Assembly: GCA_948329865.1 (NCBI GenBank)
Contig: OX415253.1
Coordinates: 85,496,176-85,560,175, forward strand
DNA from: Linaria vulgaris
Taxonomy: Eukaryota; Streptophyta; Magnoliopsida; Lamiales; Plantaginaceae
Length of the DNA: 64,000 bases
Reading direction: 5' to 3'
Position numbers and translations under genes: made by a program. This document shows, one piece after another, positions 59,801 to 64,000 of this stretch (position 1 is its first letter; each line of letters begins with the position of its first letter). The notes under the pieces were generated by a model. It searched no databases and was not told where the DNA came from. It was given only the letters and a program-made list of their open reading frames with translations.

Positions 59801-62055
59801 CCCCGTAACGAGAGAAAGAAAAGAAGAATAGAAATAACCTACTCTAATAACAAAATATATCCTACAATAGAGAAGATTGCCCCAATTTTCTTTTACAAAC
59901 CCGACAACAAGCAGCACATATCATATATAATCACTAAGTTTTAAGACACTAGACATGTCTCAAAATACCTATAAACCTAGCAACATCCATATAATAGAAC
60001 TTCTTAAGCTAATGCTCTGAAGCTTACCAGACCTACAAATATTCATGCTTAAAGTATTAAATCACGCCGACTGCAAGTAAGGCATAAAGTCTCCAGAGTT
60101 ATCGAAATAGGGAAGCTAAATCAAAGATTAACGGTAACCCTTCAACCCACAATGAGCCATCCAAAAAGCCAAAAACTGAAGTAGAATCTTGTTTTTTTCC
60201 TTACCAAACAGCAAAGGACTGGTAACTTGCAGTCCAGATCTTTCCTCCGGCATGATCCGATAACATATACCTGACATCTGAAGCAAACACATTACTGCTG
60301 GCCCCATTCAGGGTAGCTTGGCTCTTGAGGTCAATGTAGGACCTCTCGACCAATAAAGCAGCCATGTGCCTTTCTCCAAGTGTCAGGCCAAGTGATTTCT
60401 CAATAGCTTCCCAAGGCCAGATCTTTATGGCACCACCATCCGATCCAGACCAAATATCCCCTGTATAAAAGAAAAAGAGCACGCATGACCGAAAAGTATC
60501 ACTAAGAGCCAGATATTATTCACACCCCATTGAATTATGATCAATTTCAAACAAAATAAATGGAACAAAATGGAGGACCAACGTGAGATAGAGCACACAT
60601 TCACAAGAAAATCAACAATAAATTTTTATGGTTCAGCAGCATAAGCGCCTTATGAACTGCAAGGGAAATGAATTTAAAGTACTTGTCCTCTGAGAGACAC
60701 ATGTAAACTCTACAGGCCAAGTTTTTTTCTGAAACAAGATGAAGCAGCATAACTCTGTTTATAAAAAGGAACAATGCTGAAAAGAAAATGATAAAAGTTA
60801 CAACACCCTAGGCCATGAGAAAAACAAACTTTATCTATTGGTTCTTGCTAGCTACCATCAGAATTAGCCCTTCGAGGCTTCCCTTCTATTTCAATCTGTG
60901 GTTATGTTTTTTCCTTTATTAACATTCAAAACTAACGGCTTCTATTATTCATTGAATTTAGTTGTAAAAGCATCTTCCTTGGAATTGGCCTTGAACTCAA
61001 GGCTCAATCTCGTAAACAAGTCAAACCAATAGGTCCTCATCTTTCCACGTAGCCTTGATGAACAGAACAAACAGCCGAGACAACTCACAGAACAAACTGA
61101 ATATAACTTAATTAATTCTATGCTTCAAGCATTCCACACCCTATAACTCTCACCTTGATATAACCACCTCACACGCTATCCCATACGCCAAACCATATTG
61201 CAAGAAGCAAAAACTAAAAGTTTGAAACAATCAAAACATACCATAAGCACTAACGACAATGGATAGCACCGGTCCACGATGCGCCTGCCAGGACAACATC
61301 TCATGGAATCCCTTGTTCCCTTTCCCACCAACATTCTCCCTCGTCGTCTTCCAACACCTAATCTTCCCATCCTTATGCCCACTCCACACCACCCTATTCC
61401 CTCCGTCCCCAACCATACACAACGTCGCCCCCTCCACATGCCCCGACTCCCTATACCACGCCGTCCCCTCCTCCTCCTCCTCCTCCTCATTCTCCACACC
61501 ACCACCGTAAATATCATTCCTCAAATCCCAAACACGCACCCCACACTCCGATCCCGCCCACAACTCATCACCCACACACACGATATTCCTCAAAAAACGC
61601 CCCAACTGCGTCTCCCGCAACGGATGCGGCCTAATCTCCAAACTCGGCGGCCGCTTCGGGTGAACCGGTCCCCTCACCGGCGGTCTAAAAATCCCCGCCC
61701 CTCCGCCCGAACCGGTGAACTCCGGCAACGGCTGATCGGGCGAAGCACCGGAGGAATTCGAGAGCTTCCGATCGAGGAACTGGAGCATGTAGTCCAATCT
61801 CCGCTGGTAGTTCGACGAAGCGGCGGCGGTGGCGTCATTGTTGTTGTTGTTGTTGTTGTCGTCGTCCGACGAGGAGCTGTCGAAGCGGTCGAATACGCGA
61901 GGGGCTTTTTGGTAATTTAACGAGGAGTCGTCGAAGCTGACGTCAGCGGCGGAGGGGGAGGAGTCCTCGTCGGAATCGGACCGGAAGGCGAATTTCTGGG
62001 AGAAGGAGTAGAAGCTGGGGCCGATGAGTGAAGCGTCGTCGTTTTGGTCATCCAT
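53849..62055 (-). CDS. FRA3: WD40-repeat inositol polyphosphate 5-phosphatase (FRA3 / 5PTase12-14 group)
   Basis: Eleven exons from right to left: 62055-61242, 60460-60205, 59600-58808, 57630-57506, 57282-57198, 56743-56578, 56478-56438, 56309-56042, 55856-55733, 55003-54643 and 54205-53849. The sum is 3390 nt, 1129 aa, in frame. The N-terminus (MDDQNDDASLIG) is acidic and Ser-rich with an Asn tract. WD40-like repeats span about residues 130-560 (LWAGSECGVRVWDL, DIWSGSDGGAIKIWPW, IWVGYMSGTLQVLDL). The 5-phosphatase domain starts near residue 567 (VKILAGTWNVAQG), with FLGDFNYRLDG near 781 and KKRIPAWCDRIL near 860. An Ig/MSP-like C-terminal part follows. Known: FRA3 acts on PtdIns(4,5)P2 and related substrates and is needed for actin organisation and fibre secondary walls. 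Catalytic residues are present. Arabidopsis FRA3 is AT1G65580. Confidence 0.93.
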
Positions 62056-62170
62056 TGGAATCTAGGGGTATTTTCGGAAAGCGGAAATATAGGGATAAGA
62101 GAGTGTTGTAGTAAAGTAAAAGTAAGCTGAAGAAGAATCGGAGATGACCGACCTGAGGGTTCTTTTATTT

Positions 62171-62213
<43 letters not shown>

Positions 62214-62543
62214 TCTAATTTGGGGAAGTTGTGTTATTTATTTTTATTATTTGAGCTGTCACTGAATGTCAAAAGACTGTTACGTCGTCGTTTAGGAGGT
62301 TTTGGAGACCCACAAAGGACAGCCGGCCATGTGTCATTTGTCAACTATTCAACAAACATCCAAATCCAATAATTATTAATGTTCGTCCCACTTTTCTTAA
62401 ATTCCTTTCTAGGTTCATGATTTTGTAAGAATTTGTAAAAGTAATCCCTAGGACTAGGGGGAACACGTAATCCGCACGCGAACACACGAGAAAAATTTTC
62501 TTGGTTCATTTCGGTTATATTTCGGTCATTATTAAATATCTCT
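62056..62543. other. FRA3 upstream region
   Basis: Promoter and leader region of FRA3 on the minus strand, with an AT dinucleotide repeat. No gene was recognised. Confidence 0.45.
62178..62210. repeat. (AT)n microsatellite
   Basis: About 16 uninterrupted AT units roughly 120 bp upstream of the FRA3 start codon; likely length-polymorphic. Confidence 0.9.
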
Positions 62544-62792
62544 TGTTATAAATATTATTATTGGTATATGCCTAGTGGCCATTGTTAAAAATTATGTACA
62601 AATATTATTTTATAATAGTACTAGTTGTTGTAAATAATGTAAGATATTGGAAATCCTTGCCTATACAAGGAGCCATCAAGATGAAGAGAAAAACACTCAT
62701 TCACAAGTAATACACTCCTTATTTGCTCTTCCTTTCTATGTTCTTTTAATATATTGTTATAATTTTCAAATAGTTTTAATTATTCTATAACA
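62544..62792 (+). repeat. 5' LTR of a Ty1-copia retrotransposon
   Basis: Runs from TGTTATA to TATAACA, a 7-bp terminal inverted match, giving 249 bp. An inner start at 62583 (TGTTA) is also possible. It holds a TATA-like CTATACAAGG near 62660 and ends in a T-rich polyadenylation-type region. The 3' LTR lies beyond the window, so the boundary cannot be tested here. Confidence 0.72.
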
Positions 62793-62806
62793 CGTTATCA
62801 GCACGA
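62793..62806 (+). other. Primer-binding-site region of the copia element
   Basis: CGTTATCAGCACGA directly follows the LTR. This TATCAGCACGA type of sequence follows the 5' LTR in many plant Ty1-copia elements. The priming tRNA was not determined. Confidence 0.7.
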
Positions 62807-62869
62807 TAGTGCTCGATCCGGAAGAATTCAAGTTCCTTCGTTAAAGCAAACGTTCAACGTTAAAAGGTA

Positions 62870-63060
62870 CAAAAGTTTTATATTTACTTGTTCATCTATC
62901 TACATTATTATAGATAGTGCGGATTACCGCCAATCTATAATTTTATGATTAGATGAATATGTGTTTATAATTTTGTTGTTAAAGTTTAATATTTACGTAT
63001 TCATCTATATACATTATTATAGACAGGGCGAACTACCGCCTACCTATAATTTTACTCTTT
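62870..63060 (+). repeat. Duplicated hairpin segment in the copia leader
   Basis: Two copies of a roughly 120-bp unit, each with a stem-loop: ATTATAGATAGTGCGGATTA pairing with ACCGCCAATCTATAAT, and ATTATAGACAGGGCGAAC with TACCGCCTACCTATAAT. The two stems differ in sequence yet both still pair. Confidence 0.7.
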
Positions 63061-63150
63061 ATATTTTACTGTCATCTAACTTTAACACTAAAGCTAATTT
63101 TAACTTTCGTTGATGCTTGAGTTAACCCCAAGCTAGAAATGACTACTGTC

Positions 63151-63308
63151 AATTTATTATTATGGAAGGTTGTACCTCCTATTACTGCTGAAAATTTATT
63201 ATTATGGAAGGTCATACCTCCTATTACTGCTGAAAATTTATTATTATGGAAGGTCGTACCTCCTATTACTACTGAAAATTTATTATTATGGAAGGTCGTA
63301 CCTCCTAT
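63151..63308 (+). repeat. 42-bp tandem repeat, about four copies, in the copia leader
   Basis: Unit starts at 63151, 63193, 63235 and 63277: AATTTATTATTATGGAAGGT followed by CGTACCTCCTATTACTGCTG. Because 42 is divisible by 3, all frames repeat; one plus frame encodes repeated LLLWKVVPPIT, the complement repeated IGGTTFHNNKF. Neither looks like a real protein. Confidence 0.9.
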
Positions 63309-63633
63309 TATATTGCTTATTTTATTCCATAAGCCCATGAAAGTTTTTACATAGTAATGTGGCGGAAAATATATATGTATTTACTTATCGTAATATTATT
63401 CCATATGCCTGTTAAAATATCATTAATGCGGCGGAAATTATTTTACATGTTATTACAATTAATTTTTGTTGCTAAATTATTAAAGACATTACCGTTCATA
63501 AAATATGCAAAAAAAAAAGATTGTTTTTCCAACGGCTATAAACGGCTACTTACAGATATTTCTTCCTCTATAAATACACAAATCATAACATAACTCCACA
63601 CAAATCTTCACCTTATTTCTCTCATCTTGCAAA

Positions 63634-63774
63634 ATGATCTCTACGACAACAGTGATCTTGATCCTCATCTACCTTTCAATTTTTATTTTTATGCTAGTAG
63701 ATGAAGACACTCCTATGTTTGTCCCTATGATATTCCTCCTTTTTATCATAATAATGTTCGAGTTCAAGATGTGA
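63634..63774 (+). CDS. 46-aa hydrophobic small ORF in the copia leader
   Basis: Starts MISTTTVILILIYLSIFIFM and continues with a charged hinge (VDEDTP) and a second hydrophobic stretch (MFVPMIFLLFIIIMFEF). Upstream are TATAAATA at 63571 and a C/T-rich stretch like a plant leader. It could be a chance frame in T-rich DNA. No family recognised. Confidence 0.25.
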   Translation: MISTTTVILILIYLSIFIFMLVDEDTPMFVPMIFLLFIIIMFEFKM

Positions 63775-63893
63775 CTAGAGATGAGATAATTGCATTGTAT
63801 TATTGTAATAATTATGATTCTATGATTATGTGTTAAATAAATTATCTCGATCCTAATTATGTTTTTCTTGGTTATGTATTTAGCTAGCAAAAA

Positions 63894-64000
63894 ATGTCTA
63901 ACCTCACGAGTACAATTAGTTGTATACTCAATATCACTGGCAAGAATTATGGACAATGGAAATCGGATACGAAATTGTACCTCAGATCAAAGAGTATCGT
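63894..64000 (+). CDS. gag: Ty1-copia gag, N-terminal start (cut by window end)
   Basis: Reads MSNLTSTISCILNITGKNYG then QWKSDTKLYLRSK, the usual start of plant copia Gag (DUF4219/UBN2 type, with a G-x-N-Y-x-x-W core). The frame is open to the last base of the window. It lies about 1.1 kb after the LTR, a long leader for this class. Pol and the 3' LTR are outside. Confidence 0.8.
   Translation, partial: MSNLTSTISCILNITGKNYGQWKSDTKLYLRSKSI

Noticed and set aside
61279..61920. 213-codon plus-strand ORF opposite FRA3 exon 1
   Set aside because: Composition is Pro/Arg-rich with Val and Leu runs, the mirror of the Ser/Asp/Asn-rich FRA3 N-terminus.
63151..63308. CRISPR-like array
   Set aside because: The repeats are head-to-tail without unique spacers, in a plant retrotransposon leader.
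63072..63354. Repeat proteins IGGTTFHNNKF (minus) and LLLWKVVPPIT (plus)
   Set aside because: Both are by-products of the 42-bp tandem repeat, whose length keeps every frame open.

Overview
This is nuclear DNA from a flowering plant, a eudicot. Genes have many short GT-AG introns, intergenic DNA is AT-rich, every protein-coding gene has plant-type architecture, and plant mobile elements (MULE, CACTA, LINE, Ty1-copia, foldback MITEs) fill the gaps. An asterid such as a Lamiales member is a guess, not something the sequence proves. I joined exons by eye. Four reconstructed genes close exactly in frame at lengths near those I recall for their families: the LRR kinase (964 aa), LETM1 (752 aa), the double bond reductase (344 aa) and FRA3 (1129 aa).

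Layout. 1-3253 (+) is the 3' part of a gamma-tubulin complex component 2 gene. 4216-4566 (+) encodes a small secreted acidic protein with repeated Asp/Glu-Tyr motifs. 5155-7575 (-) is an intronless PPR gene like Arabidopsis At4g01570. 9860-15067 (+) is a 19-exon LRR-VIII-1 receptor kinase of the HPCA1 type. 16072-23895 (-) is a 14-exon LETM1 gene with a complete EF-hand loop. 24637-26584 holds two MULE-type MITEs, each with an intact 9-bp target-site duplication (TSD). 27343-36354 (-) is a decayed rhamnogalacturonate lyase gene with two nonsense codons, a one-base frameshift and a 5.2-kb MULE inserted in an intron; the MULE has its own broken transposase gene. 37475 to about 41.4 kb is a 3'-truncated CACTA element with an open tnp2-type transposase frame and a dense palindrome array. 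41.46-41.89 kb is an unexplained GC-rich block. 42716-46445 is a terminal-inverted-repeat element holding a nested, 5'-truncated LINE with an open reverse transcriptase/RNase H frame. 46870-47690 and 48269-49224 are two hairpin-forming foldback elements. 49646-52181 (-) is an alkenal double bond reductase. 53849-62055 (-) is an 11-exon FRA3-type WD40/inositol 5-phosphatase. From about 62544 to the end is the 5' part of a Ty1-copia element: LTR, primer site, structured leader and start of gag.

The host genes do not form a pathway. LETM1, double bond reductase and FRA3 occur in the same order, as I recall, as Arabidopsis AT1G65540, AT1G65560 and AT1G65580, so 16-62 kb looks like a conserved microsyntenic block stretched by transposons. 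No defence island, CRISPR array or bacterial-type operon is present. The best candidates for something undescribed are the putative Tyr-sulfated peptide precursor, the structured copia leader with its repeats and small membrane ORF, and the GC-rich block after the CACTA transposase.
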